Origin: Colias croceus
Lineage: Eukaryota > Arthropoda > Insecta > Lepidoptera > Pieridae
NCBI RefSeq assembly: GCF_905220415.1
Contig: NC_059565.1
Location: 4,488,501 to 4,552,500, forward strand
Length of the DNA stretch: 64,000 nt
Direction: 5' to 3'
The position numbers and the translations under genes are program-made. Numbering within the stretch: position 1 is the stretch's first letter; each line of letters opens with the position of its first letter. Shown piece after piece: positions 10,101 to 19,517 of this stretch. Below the pieces are notes generated by a model, which was not told where the DNA came from, searched no databases, and was given only the letters and a program-made list of their open reading frames with translations.

Positions 10101-10306
10101 TGTAGTGTGTGTTATTATTCTCAGTAATCAAATATCGTAAATTCAGCGGTTTGTGGCGCGGCGAATGGCGACACTCCTGCGAGAGCCAGTCGCCTGCCAC
10201 TCGCCTATCTAAGTTAACGTGTAATAAAGTATAAGTTTATAAATGTAATAAAGTAGTTCAGCGAATATAGCATTTTATTGGAAGACCCCAGCCTCTGTAT
10301 ACTAAA
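10101..10306 (+). repeat. 5' LTR
   Basis: It begins TGTAGTGTGTG and ends ATACTAAA. It contains two aataaag signals about 25 bp apart near the 3' part. It matches the 3' LTR with no difference seen. Confidence 0.92.
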
Positions 10307-10526
10307 CTGGTGACCCCGACGAAGAACTCTCGAAGAAAGTTTGTAGTAAAGGGAATCGGCGTAATTAGTGACATTGGCTGTGGGGTAAGTTTTGTTCGAG
10401 ATCAAATTCCACGCGGCACGGCGACAGGAAGTTAGCGTGACGCAATCGAAGAGCGCGCGTGGCACGTGGCGACTACAGCGGCAGGCGGCTCACCAGCTCA
10501 TTGGCTAGTAACTCATCGGCTTAATA

Positions 10527-11354
10527 ATGAATAAAGCAGCAGCATCAGACACGCAGATCAAGGAAGAGGCGTCAGGCGCGGCGTTGGCATCGATAAGCGT
10601 GTCCACCAAGCTACCAGAATTTTGGGCAGACTTGCCAAGGTTATGGTTCGCACAGTTCGAGTCCGTGATGGCCCCACAGAAGCAGGGGGAAGAGACCAAA
10701 TTCAACCTGGTCATATCGAAACTCGGAAAAGAGGCCATTCAGCAGGTCAGCGACCTCGTGATGTCACCACCCGCCCAGGACAGGTATACGGCGCTTAAGG
10801 AGAGGCTGCTGCAGGTTTATGAAGAGAGTGCCGAAAGACAAATGCAGAAGTTGGTGTCGGAGCTGGAATTGGGTTCGCAAAGACCCTCCCAGTTTTTAAG
10901 GCGCATGAAGGATCTGGGTCGCAGCGCACAAATTGCGGACAACACACTCAAGAGCCTGTGGTTGTCGAAAATGCCGTCATCAGTTCGAGCAGTCATGGCG
11001 GTTTGTGAAGATCAGTCTCTGGACAAGCTGGCGGCCATGGCAGACAAGATTACCGAATACACCAACGTCGGGGATGTGGCAGCCGTGTCATGCAAGAAGG
11101 AAACAGATGAGCTGCCGGACGAGAAGATGAGCAGATTGGAGCTGGAGGTTGTAGCGCTCCGCGCCGAACTGAGGGGTCGCGGGCGCTCTAGGAGCAACGA
11201 CAGACGGACCAACTTCAGGAGAAGATCGACATCGCGGCCGAGAAGAGCACCTGGAGACCCGGACTGGCTGTGCCGTTTTCACTTTCGGTACAGATCGAGA
11301 GCTAACCGCTGCGAGCAACCCTGCGCGTGGCGAGCCAAGCAGTCGGGAAACTAG
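10527..11354 (+). CDS. Gypsy gag
   Basis: This 275-residue ORF encodes the structural Gag protein. The N-terminal half, LPEFWADLPRLWFAQFESVM followed by helical segments, is the capsid-like region typical of arthropod Gypsy elements. The C-terminal part is rich in Arg/Ser (basic, RNA-binding) and ends in a Cys/His cluster, LCRFHFRYRSRANRCEQPC, instead of a classical CCHC knuckle. The frame stops at TAG 11352-11354; the seven bases just before it, GGGAAAC, form a -1 frameshift site that joins gag to pol. The start is the first ATG of the frame, 220 bp after the LTR. Confidence 0.88.
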   Translation: MNKAAASDTQIKEEASGAALASISVSTKLPEFWADLPRLWFAQFESVMAPQKQGEETKFNLVISKLGKEAIQQVSDLVMSPPAQDRYTALKERLLQVYEESAERQMQKLVSELELGSQRPSQFLRRMKDLGRSAQIADNTLKSLWLSKMPSSVRAVMAVCEDQSLDKLAAMADKITEYTNVGDVAAVSCKKETDELPDEKMSRLELEVVALRAELRGRGRSRSNDRRTNFRRRSTSRPRRAPGDPDWLCRFHFRYRSRANRCEQPCAWRAKQSGN

Positions 11355-11390
11355 ACGGAGTACATGCGGGCGCGGTGGACGGATGTACTC
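11345..11390 (+). promoter_or_regulatory. -1 ribosomal frameshift signal at the gag/pol junction
   Basis: In the gag frame the codons read TCG GGA AAC TAG, giving the canonical slippery heptamer G_GGA_AAC at 11345-11351. Six bases later a perfect 8-bp stem starts: GAGTACAT (11358-11365) with ATGTACTC (11383-11390) around a 17-nt loop. Slipping back one base enters the pol frame at CTA GAC GGA. Heptamer, spacer and stem all meet the known rules for -1 frameshifting. Confidence 0.85.
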
Positions 11391-12772
11391 AAGGTCAGGT
11401 AACCAAAAGCCATCGTTTATTAATTAGAGATAATTTAACGAAATATAGTTTTTTGATCGATACAGGTGCTAACATTTCCGTCATTCCAAAGTGGTGTGTT
11501 AGAAAGCCTATCGAAAAAGTCGATCTAAAGTTGTATGCTGCAAATGACAGCGAAATTAAATGTTATGGAATATGTAATTTAGAGTTATCGTTGGGCCTAA
11601 GACGGTCATTTAAATGGCCTTTTGTCGTATGTGATGTAAAACAGCCGATAATAGGTGCTGATTTTTTGAAGAATTTTAAATTAAATGTAGATTTGTATAA
11701 TAATAAGTTAATCGATTCAGTTACCAGTTTAAATGTCGGTGGAATTAAAAGTACACATTTTTTCGGCACTATTAAAAGTATAAATAGCAACCATCCTTAC
11801 GCGGATTTACTGGAACAATTTCAGGACATCACGCGCCCGCCAGCCTTCAAGGATGTCCCAGAGCATTCCGTGTATCATCACATCGAGACTACTGGACCAC
11901 CTGTGCACGCGCGTGCCAGGAGGTTACCGGCCGACAGGTACGATAGGGTTAAAAAGGAATTCCAATTGATGCAAGAGCTAGGCATATGTAGACCTTCAAA
12001 TAGTGAGTGGGCCAGTCCTTTACATATTGTACCTAAAAAGGATGGTGGTATCCGACCCTGCGGGGACTACAGGATGTTAAACGCAATTACAAAGCCAGAT
12101 CGGTATCCGATACCTAGGGTACAAGATTTTACGTATGGTTTACATAATAAGAATTTTTTTTCAAAGTTAGATATTTGTAGAGCGTATCATTTTATAGGTA
12201 TTAATCCAGACGACATTAAAAAAACAGCCATTATTACGCCGTTTGGGCTTTTCGAATTTCCAAGAATGACGTTTGGCCTGCGTAACGCGGCACAAACATT
12301 TCAAAGATTTATCAATAATACAGTTTTATCAGGCATAGAACAATTGAATTATGGCAGCGACTGTACAGGGGGCAAAGGTCAGTCAGTCGTGTTCGGTTAC
12401 ATAGATGACGTCATCATAGGATCGGATAACCCCGATATACATAGAGAACATTTACGATTAATATTTGAGAGGTTGAGTAAATATAAAATGTCTATTAATT
12501 TAAGTAAATGCGTTTTTGGACAGTCCTCTATAGAATTTTTAGGCTATTTAGTTTCAGAAAAGGGCATAAGGCCGATGCCGGAAAAAGTTAAAGCTATCGA
12601 GTCATATCCGAAACCGGAGACAGTAGAACAATTACGTAGATTTTTGGGCATGTTAAATTTCTACAAAAATCATATTCCTAACGCTGCTCGAGTTCAGGGA
12701 GTTTTAGATAGGTATTTACACGGGACTAAAAAACGAGATAAGACGCGTATAGATTGGACAGACGAGGCGAAT
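11351..12772 (+). pseudogene. Gypsy pol, N-terminal part (protease and reverse transcriptase), cut by a LINE
   Basis: The open frame runs 11327-12778; translation would enter it near 11351 by frameshifting. The protease active site is FLIDTGANISVIP. Reverse transcriptase follows with PCGDYRMLN, the FPRMTFGLRNAAQTFQRFI block and the catalytic YIDD (GYIDDVIIGS). The frame reaches the RT/RNase H connection (RRFLGMLNFYKNHIP) and then hits the LINE after WTDEAN. It continues in the same sense after the insert at about 15216, where AATAGTGCATTTGAAGTG resumes the reading. The role is polyprotein processing and cDNA synthesis; this copy is inactivated by the insertion. Confidence 0.9.
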
Positions 12773-12774
12773 AG

Positions 12775-15215
12775 ATAGATAGATAGATAGATAGATAGAA
12801 ACATTTATTTAACTCCACAATACTTATATAATGTACACAATACAATTTAAATTAATAATGAAAACACAGATAACAAACAATTTCAAACAAATAAAAAACA
12901 AGTAAACAATTAAAATAACGATAGGTAACAATCTTATTAGTACAGAAAAAAAATAATAATAATAATAATAAAAATTAATGTGAGAAACAGTAAGTGGAGC
13001 CAAACCAGGTAGCCACTCAGTATATGTTGCAACACAGTTGCAACACTGATTTTCAGTGGCCCCTCTCTGTAGTGATTGGAGCGGCAGTACGTTCGCAAAT
13101 ATATTATATTATAATTAGAACATGTAAATAAAAAACACAAGATATACATACACATAAATAAATTTCAGATTTTTCAACAATAAAAATACAATACATAATA
13201 ATACAATAACAATACATAATAATCAGATAGAATGATAATATACCTACATAATATTAAATATGCTACGACCTAATGAAAAATACGCAACTAAGGCTGGATT
13301 TTGAACTCCTGTAAGAGATATTTTTTATATTTAATTTTAAAAGAGTTTAATGTGTTGGAGTTTAATATTGGTGGTGGAAGATTGTTCCAACACTTAGTTG
13401 CGGAGTATTTGAAACTTCCCCTGAAGGCAATTGTGAAACTCCTCGGCATGGCAAGTTTATGAAATGAGGAACGGGTGTCATAGGCGCTGCCTTCCCCCAT
13501 CCAGGTTAGTTTATCGTATAGATATTTCGGGGCTTTCGTTATAACCACTCCAAAAAGGAGTGACGCGAGGTGCAACCGCCTACGATATTCCATTTTAAGG
13601 CACCTAGCCTCTACCAGGTACGGAGTAATATGGGTCCTGGGAGGAATATCCCAACAAAAACGCGCACACGCGTTTTGAACACGCTGTATCGCATTCTTGC
13701 TACGGCATAATAACCTGGGACCATACATAACGTCGGCATAATTGAACTTGGAGAGTACCAGACTCTCACAGAGTCGGATTCGTACATCGACGTTTAGGTG
13801 TTGTCGAATGCGATACAGGAGCTTAAGTCGATAAAAACAATTAGCTATAGTTGTATTCACATATTTTTCGAAACGAAGGTTTTCATCGAAGATCACTCCT
13901 AAATTTCGAGCCTCATTTACGCGTTCTATAGAATTATTTTCAATGAAAATAATTGGGTTCTCACACTCAATCCTACGGACCATATTAGGAGTGCCTAAAA
14001 CCATATATTTTGTTTTATCCTTATTAAGCACCAGTGAGTTCTCGCGAGACCAAGCTGATATACGATCTAGATCGCTGTTAAGTTTTGCGGTTGATGCAGC
14101 TGTCTGTGAGGGATCAAATGAAATATATAATTGAATGTCATCAGCATAGGCATGGTACTTACAGTGCTGTATACAATCAAAAATATCGGCACTGTAGAGA
14201 ATATACAGCAATGGACCGAGTATAGATCCCTGAGGTACACCCCTGGTTACTGGTGTACACTGAGAAAATGAAACTGATCCGTCCTCCTTGTTCACGGCAA
14301 CCGTTTGGCACCGTTTACCACTGAGGTAGCTACTGAACCACGCCACCGACTGCGAACTGAAACCATAAAATGTTAGCTTGGATAACAGCAATGGCACATT
14401 GAGAGTATCGAAAGCACGTGAGTAATCTAGCAACACCAACAACGTACCCTTGCCACTATCGTGCGCGCTCAAAATATTGTCCAGCACGTCAGTCAACGCC
14501 GTAGCCGTACTTCGGTTCTTACGAAAACCGGATTGTAATTCAGGCAATATATTATTGCCCTCAAGATACGCCATCAATTGCTTATGCACAACTTTTTCAA
14601 GCACCTTTGACAGACAGGGCAGAATGCTAATCGGGCGGAGGTCTTTATCAGCTAAGGGATTTTCTTTTTTGGGGATAGGTTTTACAAGTGCATGTTGCCA
14701 TAATGCTGGAAAGGTACTGGATGATATAGAACTGTTAACAATGTCCGTTAGCACCGTTAAGGTCATAGACGTTGTTAGATGGAACATGTCTAGTGATATA
14801 TCATCAACACCAATGGCTTGTGATTTTAACTCTTGTAAAGCTTTTAAAACAGTGTCCTGAGACACTGGCTTTAGATTAAAAGAAGCGTCACTATGACGAT
14901 AATGTTGATATCTCGTAAGTGTTTGGGGGAGAACATGATCGTGTCCAGGTATGTCAAGAAAATGAGCACTTAATTTGTTTGGGTCGCGGAGATGCGTTGG
15001 AAGGATAGGGTCTGACCTCTGTTTGACATTAACCTGAGCCTTTATATGTTTCCATAACACTTGCGAGTTTTTAATATTAGCATTGATGAAAGTGTCAAAG
15101 TATACCGTTTTTTCGCGAAAGATAGCCGAATTTACATACTTTTTAAGTTCAGTGTAAAACGCTTTATGACAAGACTTTTTAGATCGTCGAAAAGCATAGT
15201 GCAAAGCAAAGCATA
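12775..15215 (-). mobile_element. 5'-truncated LINE (non-LTR retrotransposon) inside pol
   Basis: The element lies antisense to the Gypsy host. The 6-bp sequence gaatag occurs at both junctions (12769-12774, 15216-15221) and fits a target duplication. Its 3' end is a (TATC)n run (plus strand (ATAG)n, to about 12798), preceded by about 500 bp of AT-rich 3' UTR. Only the reverse transcriptase ORF remains; the endonuclease and ORF1 are missing, as expected of aborted reverse transcription. Motifs and microsatellite tail fit the CR1/L2-like group, but Jockey-type relatives cannot be excluded. Confidence 0.88.
13288..15204 (-). CDS. LINE reverse transcriptase ORF, N-truncated
   Basis: A 638-residue open frame with all core RT motifs: KPIPKKENP and DLRPISILPCLSKVLEKV, LQSGFRKNRSTATAL, VLLDYSRAFDTLN (first catalytic Asp), GVPQGSILGPLLYILYSADI, YHAYADDIQLY (catalytic ADD) and LVLNKDKTKYMVLG. 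The C-terminal domain with CARFCWDIPPRTHITPYL follows and the frame ends normally. The N-terminal 90 residues are the linker that usually follows the apurinic endonuclease, which is absent here. The first Met is only the first in frame, not a proven start. The uninterrupted frame shows that the insertion is young. Confidence 0.85.
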   Translation of the reverse strand: MHYAFRRSKKSCHKAFYTELKKYVNSAIFREKTVYFDTFINANIKNSQVLWKHIKAQVNVKQRSDPILPTHLRDPNKLSAHFLDIPGHDHVLPQTLTRYQHYRHSDASFNLKPVSQDTVLKALQELKSQAIGVDDISLDMFHLTTSMTLTVLTDIVNSSISSSTFPALWQHALVKPIPKKENPLADKDLRPISILPCLSKVLEKVVHKQLMAYLEGNNILPELQSGFRKNRSTATALTDVLDNILSAHDSGKGTLLVLLDYSRAFDTLNVPLLLSKLTFYGFSSQSVAWFSSYLSGKRCQTVAVNKEDGSVSFSQCTPVTRGVPQGSILGPLLYILYSADIFDCIQHCKYHAYADDIQLYISFDPSQTAASTAKLNSDLDRISAWSRENSLVLNKDKTKYMVLGTPNMVRRIECENPIIFIENNSIERVNEARNLGVIFDENLRFEKYVNTTIANCFYRLKLLYRIRQHLNVDVRIRLCESLVLSKFNYADVMYGPRLLCRSKNAIQRVQNACARFCWDIPPRTHITPYLVEARCLKMEYRRRLHLASLLFGVVITKAPKYLYDKLTWMGEGSAYDTRSSFHKLAMPRSFTIAFRGSFKYSATKCWNNLPPPILNSNTLNSFKIKYKKYLLQEFKIQP

Positions 15216-16977
15216 GAATAGTGCATTTGAAGTGTGTAAAGAAAATTTAAAAAATGCCGTTACTATTGCGCATCCAATATCTAGTGCCAAATTAGGGTTA
15301 ATGACCGACGCGTCAGATTTTAGTATAGGGGCAGTGTTAAATCAGTGGGAAGGAAATTCTTGGAAACCTTTAGGATATTTTTCAAAAAGATTATCGGAAC
15401 CGCAAAAGAAGTACTCCACATATGACAAGGAGCTTTTAGCGATTTATTCAGGAATAGTTTACTTTAGGGATTTAATCGAAGGCAGAAATTTAACAGTTTA
15501 CACGGACCATAAACCTCTCACTTTTGCTTTAAGTAAATTAAGTTCTAATAAAGAGTTACCTAGGCGAGCGCGTCAATTGTTGTATATTAGCGAATTTACA
15601 AGCGACATACAACACATCCAAGGCACTGAAAATCAAGTGGCCGACGCTTTATCGAGAATCGAGAGTATCGTATGTCCTAGTTCGAGTGAATACGTGGAGG
15701 TTGCGAGAGCACAGGCGACAGACGCTGAGCTCGCAGATTTGATGAAAACAAATGATAAATTGCAATGGAAACAGTTAGCGCTCGATAAGAATGACGATAT
15801 TAAAATATATTGTGAAACGTCAGCTCAGAATATTAGGCCGTATATACCAGCACAGTTTAGGAAAAGTATGTTTAATAAATTTCATGACGTTTCCCATCCC
15901 GGAGTTAGAGCATCGCGTGCGTTAGTTAGTAAAAAAGTTTTTTGGCCAGGCATGAATAAGGACGTGGGGACTTGGACCAGGACGTGCGTTAGGTGTCAGA
16001 GAAGTAAGGTTATTAGGCACACTGTTTCAAAACTTAGCGATTTTAACAATAGCGAGCGTTTTGAACATTTGCACGTGGATCTGATAGGACCTTTACCGGA
16101 AACCGAGCACGGTTTCCGTTATTGTGTCACTATGATCGATAGGTTAACGCGGTGGCCTGAGATTTGCCCTGTGAAGGACATGACTGCGGAGTCGGTAGCT
16201 AGAGCAGTTTATGAAGGATGGATTTGTCGTTTCGGTTGTCCTAAAGTTATTACCACCGATCAAGGTAGACAGTTTGAAAGCGAATTGTTTACAGATTTAA
16301 TGAAATTATTAGGTATTCAAAAAACGAGAACTACCCCGTACCACCCGCAGTGTAATGGTAAGATAGAAAGGTGGCATAGGTCCTTGAAGTCGGCTCTGGT
16401 GGCTAGATTGAACAATAATCTAGCATGGTTAGTAGAACTACCTACGGTCATGTTAGGATTGAGAGCAGCTTGTCAAGCAGACGCTGATAATATCAGCGCG
16501 GCGGAATTTGCTCTGGGTCATTGTTTAAGGTTGCCGGGAGAATTTTGTTCGGATAAAAGTACGAAAATTGATAATCCACATTCGTTTATAAGTAAGTTAA
16601 GAGACACTTTGAATAAAATTAGGCCCATAAAAAGGGTATGTAAAAATAGTAATAGTACGTTTGTGCATGCTGATCTAAATTCCTGTTCACATGTTTTTCT
16701 AAGAGTGGACGCGGTACGGAGACCGCTGACGCCTCCGTACAGCGGACCATATAAAGTTTTAGAAAGAAATAGTAAAGTTTTTAAAATATTAATTGATAAT
16801 AGAGAATGTAATGTGTCGATTGATAGACTTAAGCCTGCGTATATTTTAGAAGAAAATGAAGTTAGACATGACAGTAGATTAGATCAGCATAGTGAGGCTA
16901 GTGTGTGCACGCCTTTAAAGAAATCACGTAGTGGCAGAATAATTAAAAGACCTGTAAGATTTTTGGGCTGTAATTAG
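15216..16977 (+). pseudogene. Gypsy pol, C-terminal part (RNase H and integrase)
   Basis: Reading resumes after the LINE with NSAFEVCKENLKNAV and stays open to TAA at 16975. RNase H shows LMTDASDFSIGAVLN, YDKELLAIYSGI and YTDHKPLTFAL. Integrase has the zinc-binding H-H-C-C pattern (HPGVRASRAL...CVRCQRSK) and the DDE catalytic triad: HVDLIGPL, ITTDQGRQFES and HPQCNGKIERWHRSLK. The C-terminus (RRPLTPPYSGPYKVLER) is the GPY/F-like module; no chromodomain is seen. With the LINE removed, the frame would be continuous with the N-terminal part. Confidence 0.9.
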
Positions 16978-17208
16978 GTTAATGTTGCATTGGCATTTTT
17001 GTTAGAAGTAGGCACGCGAAGGTTGCGTAATGTCACCTCAGCACATATTAATGTTATAAGTAATTGTTAGGAATATTTGTATTCATTTTATTTCAAATCT
17101 CGGCTCAACCAGTTAATTATATATAATAATAATATATAAATTTGAGTGTCGGTTCATTTCACATAGTTTAAACTTTAAAGTTATCAGCATCAAACAATAT
17201 TTAACAAA
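16978..17208 (+). other. Non-coding spacer of the Gypsy element
   Basis: AT-rich 230-bp interval between pol and the small downstream ORF. It may hold a splice acceptor or promoter for that ORF, but no clear signal can be assigned. Confidence 0.4.
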
Positions 17209-17481
17209 ATGGGAAAAACATATTCGGTTGAAAAGAGAGATGAAGAAATTGTTATCGCTCAAAACGGAGCGAATCACGCCACAGCATCTAATACTGATTT
17301 TAAATTGGAAGTGTTGAGCATCACGGTGACGGTTATGGCAGTCATCCTTTTTGTGTTGTGCGCTATATTAATATACAAAGTTTGTGTTATACGTGCAAGG
17401 AAAATGTTAAGGAAGGAATTAAATTGTAGTCAAGGTACAGATTTAAGTGTTTTGTCACAGCATAGACTCCCAAAATGTTAA
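17209..17481 (+). CDS. Small membrane protein at the env position of the Gypsy element
   Basis: This 90-residue ORF begins MGKTYS, which fits the N-myristoylation consensus MGxxxS/T. A single hydrophobic segment follows at about residues 41-65 (ITVTVMAVILFVLCAILIYK), then a basic tail (RARKMLRKEL). There is no signal peptide, furin site or fusion peptide, so it is not a typical retroviral envelope. The ATG has a favourable context (acaaaATGG). Its position between pol and the polypurine tract, with an intact frame, suggests an accessory element gene. Its function is unknown; the predicted topology would anchor it at a membrane. Confidence 0.65.
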   Translation: MGKTYSVEKRDEEIVIAQNGANHATASNTDFKLEVLSITVTVMAVILFVLCAILIYKVCVIRARKMLRKELNCSQGTDLSVLSQHRLPKC

Positions 17482-17557
17482 TGTTTGCTAATTTTTTTTT
17501 TTTTTTTTTTTGATATTTGTCAGTTATGTAAATCATTTTTTTTTAGAAGGGGGTGTA

Positions 17558-17763
17558 TGTAGTGTGTGTTATTATTCTCAGTAATCAAATATCGTAAATT
17601 CAGCGGTTTGTGGCGCGGCGAATGGCGACACTCCTGCGAGAGCCAGTCGCCTGCCACTCGCCTATCTAAGTTAACGTGTAATAAAGTATAAGTTTATAAA
17701 TGTAATAAAGTAGTTCAGCGAATATAGCATTTTATTGGAAGACCCCAGCCTCTGTATACTAAA
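17558..17763 (+). repeat. 3' LTR
   Basis: It is preceded by the polypurine tract agaagggggt and followed by the target duplication gaac. No base difference from the 5' LTR was seen. Confidence 0.92.
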
Positions 17764-18329
17764 GAACTAAAAAAAAAGACGTGTGGCACTCGGGGACTGC
17801 CGCGGTAAAGCTATTGCACAGCATGCCTTCAAGCCACACCTCCGTGCCCGTCGGAGTGGGGAGCGTGAGGTTTTTCGTTACAGAATTTCTCGATTCGGTC
17901 CCCGCGCTCAAGGCCCGCGATAGGAGCTATGCAATAGCTTAAAAAAAAACTTTCATTCCAGGGCTCATCGAAATTCGAAAATTTCCACACTGTATAATAT
18001 ATACTGAAACTAATAGATACTCTAGGTAAGGAAAAGGTAAAAGGTTGTATAAATAAAACAACAGATTGATACAATGATTCCGAACGTTTATTACATCTAA
18101 AAACATTTATACAATTATTTTTATAGATATTATAATTTAAAAAAATTAACCTAAAATTGTTACATCTATTTTGGTGTTCTTGTTTTCATATAATTAGCTT
18201 ACATTTACGTTATATTTACATAGACAAACATACAAATAGATTCATACATGTACAATCGTAAGAAATATAATATAATAATATGTATATTGTATTAATTTTT
18301 TATTAAATGGGAGCTTCACCATCTTATAC

Positions 18330-18745
18330 AGAATGTCCCACCGTCGCGTCGCGTCGGTATTCTAAGCTCAATGGAGGTTATAGTTTTGCATACGCTGAGT
18401 ACGTAAAAAAATACTTATAAAATTCCAGACGCATTTTTTTTTTCAAATAGATGAATTCTTAAAACTCTATGTGTACACCCATAACAAGCAACCCGCCCAA
18501 CTTTGCCACCAGCACGTGAGCTATCGTTAAAGATTATGTTTTCATAGACAAAATGCTCACATTAGAGAAGCGGTATATGCCGGCTGCGCATAGCTAGAGA
18601 AGAAAACAAGAATTTTCAGGAAAAATGTAGCAAAAAAATTTAGACGTAATTTTGTTGTTTAAGTATTTTTTATGTGTTCAGTGTATGCAAAACTACAAGT
18701 CCCTTCGCGCTTAGTATACCGATAGTGGGACACCCTGTATAATAA
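18330..18745. mobile_element. MITE with long inverted ends (TACAGGGTGTCCCACT type)
   Basis: The left end tatacagaatgtcccaccg...ggtattctaagctc...gttttgcatacgctgagtac is mirrored by the right end ...gtgtatgcaaaactac...gcgcttagtataccgatagtgggacaccctgtata. The arms are about 90 bp. A right-arm fragment of the same family lies at 62505-62570. Non-coding centre. Confidence 0.75.
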
Positions 18746-19089
18746 TATCATATATAAATTTTTATATAACTCCTTGAATGGGAGCTTTAAGTACCTACCA
18801 TCTTATATAATAGATTTGTGATCTTTTTAGATATTCCTATCGCTATATTATTTAAAAAAAATCAATAATAAAAAGAGATTAAGGGACGACATAATTCCTT
18901 TTAATATTGTACAATGTACATATTTGTTATTTAATACCTAATTGATTTGTGCTGTTACAGGCAGTTTACAGTCACAGATAATATAATTCTATGTAGATTA
19001 TGTGACGAAAAGGCACCGGTTATGAAAAATCAAAGGATTTAAAAGTTACATAATCGATCCAAATTACACATCACTAGCATTAAATATTA

Positions 19090-19260
19090 TCTTATAATAT
19101 AAAAATGAATCCCAAAATGTGTTGGTAAGCGCATAACTTGAGAACGGCTGAACCGATTTCGTTAATTCTTTTTTTATAATATTCCTTGAAGTTCGAGGAT
19201 GGTTCCTAGGTAGAGAAAACGTGAATATGTACCACGGGCAAAGCCGAGGCGGACCGCTAG
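19090..19260 (+). mobile_element. Helitron-like element, third family
   Basis: TC start, the shared tracts gaacggctgaaccgatttcg and ccttgaagttcgaggatgg, and the 3' end gtaccacgggcaaagccgagg...CCGCTAG before T. Confidence 0.7.
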
Positions 19261-19262
19261 TA

Positions 19263-19517
19263 TATTATAAGTAAAAAGGTATAGAAATGTTACCAACACA
19301 ACATTCGAATTTCGATCTTCAAAGTTTGAAGATCGAATGTTGTGTTGGTAACATTTCAAACACGGCACACACGCGCACACGATTAGACGTCACAGTGAGA
19401 TGGCATGATTCAACTATCGTGTGCGAAAGAGACAACTGAAGTAAATGTGGCTGATTAGCCACTTTTCCACGAGAGGTTAATAACCGATCTACACCTTTTT
19501 ACTTTTAATATAATTTA
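19263..19517. mobile_element. MITE with internal perfect palindrome
   Basis: Ends ttataagtaaaaaggt and acctttttacttttaatata are inverted. Inside, 19284-19308 is the exact reverse complement of 19333-19357 (25 bp), and the centre holds a second palindrome, cgatcttcaaa/tttgaagatcg (19313-19335). A relative with half of the palindrome lies at 43886-44098. Confidence 0.7.

Larger units (their letters stand above)
10101..17763 (+). mobile_element. Ty3/Gypsy LTR retrotransposon, interrupted by a LINE
   Basis: It has 206-bp direct LTRs (10101-10306 and 17558-17763) that appear identical on reading, and a 4-bp target duplication gaac (10097-10100, 17764-17767). After the 5' LTR, TGGTGACCCCGAC fits a primer-binding site; before the 3' LTR, agaagggggt (17545-17554) is a polypurine tract. 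Gene order is gag, then protease-RT-RNase H-integrase, which defines Ty3/Gypsy, then a small ORF at the env position. Identical LTRs imply recent insertion, yet a LINE at 12775-15215 has already cut pol in two, so this copy cannot make an intact polyprotein. Confidence 0.93.
9945..17992. mobile_element. Short inverted-end element carrying the nested Gypsy insertion
   Basis: The left end agtgtggaaatattcgatggg (9946) is mirrored by the right end ...ctcatcgaaattcgaaaatttccacact (to 17991). Without the Gypsy insert the element is about 380 bp. A related left end, cagtgtggaaattttcgatg, lies at 42218. A transposase is not present and no clear target duplication is seen, so the superfamily is undetermined. 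The right part includes a GC-rich tract (gtggcactcggggactgccg, 17783). Confidence 0.65.

Noticed and set aside
14450..14860. Plus-strand frame of 136 residues in the LINE
   Set aside because: It is the antisense shadow of the reverse transcriptase ORF.
17209..17481. Retroviral envelope gene
   Set aside because: Only 90 residues, no signal peptide, cleavage site or fusion peptide; described instead as a small membrane ORF.
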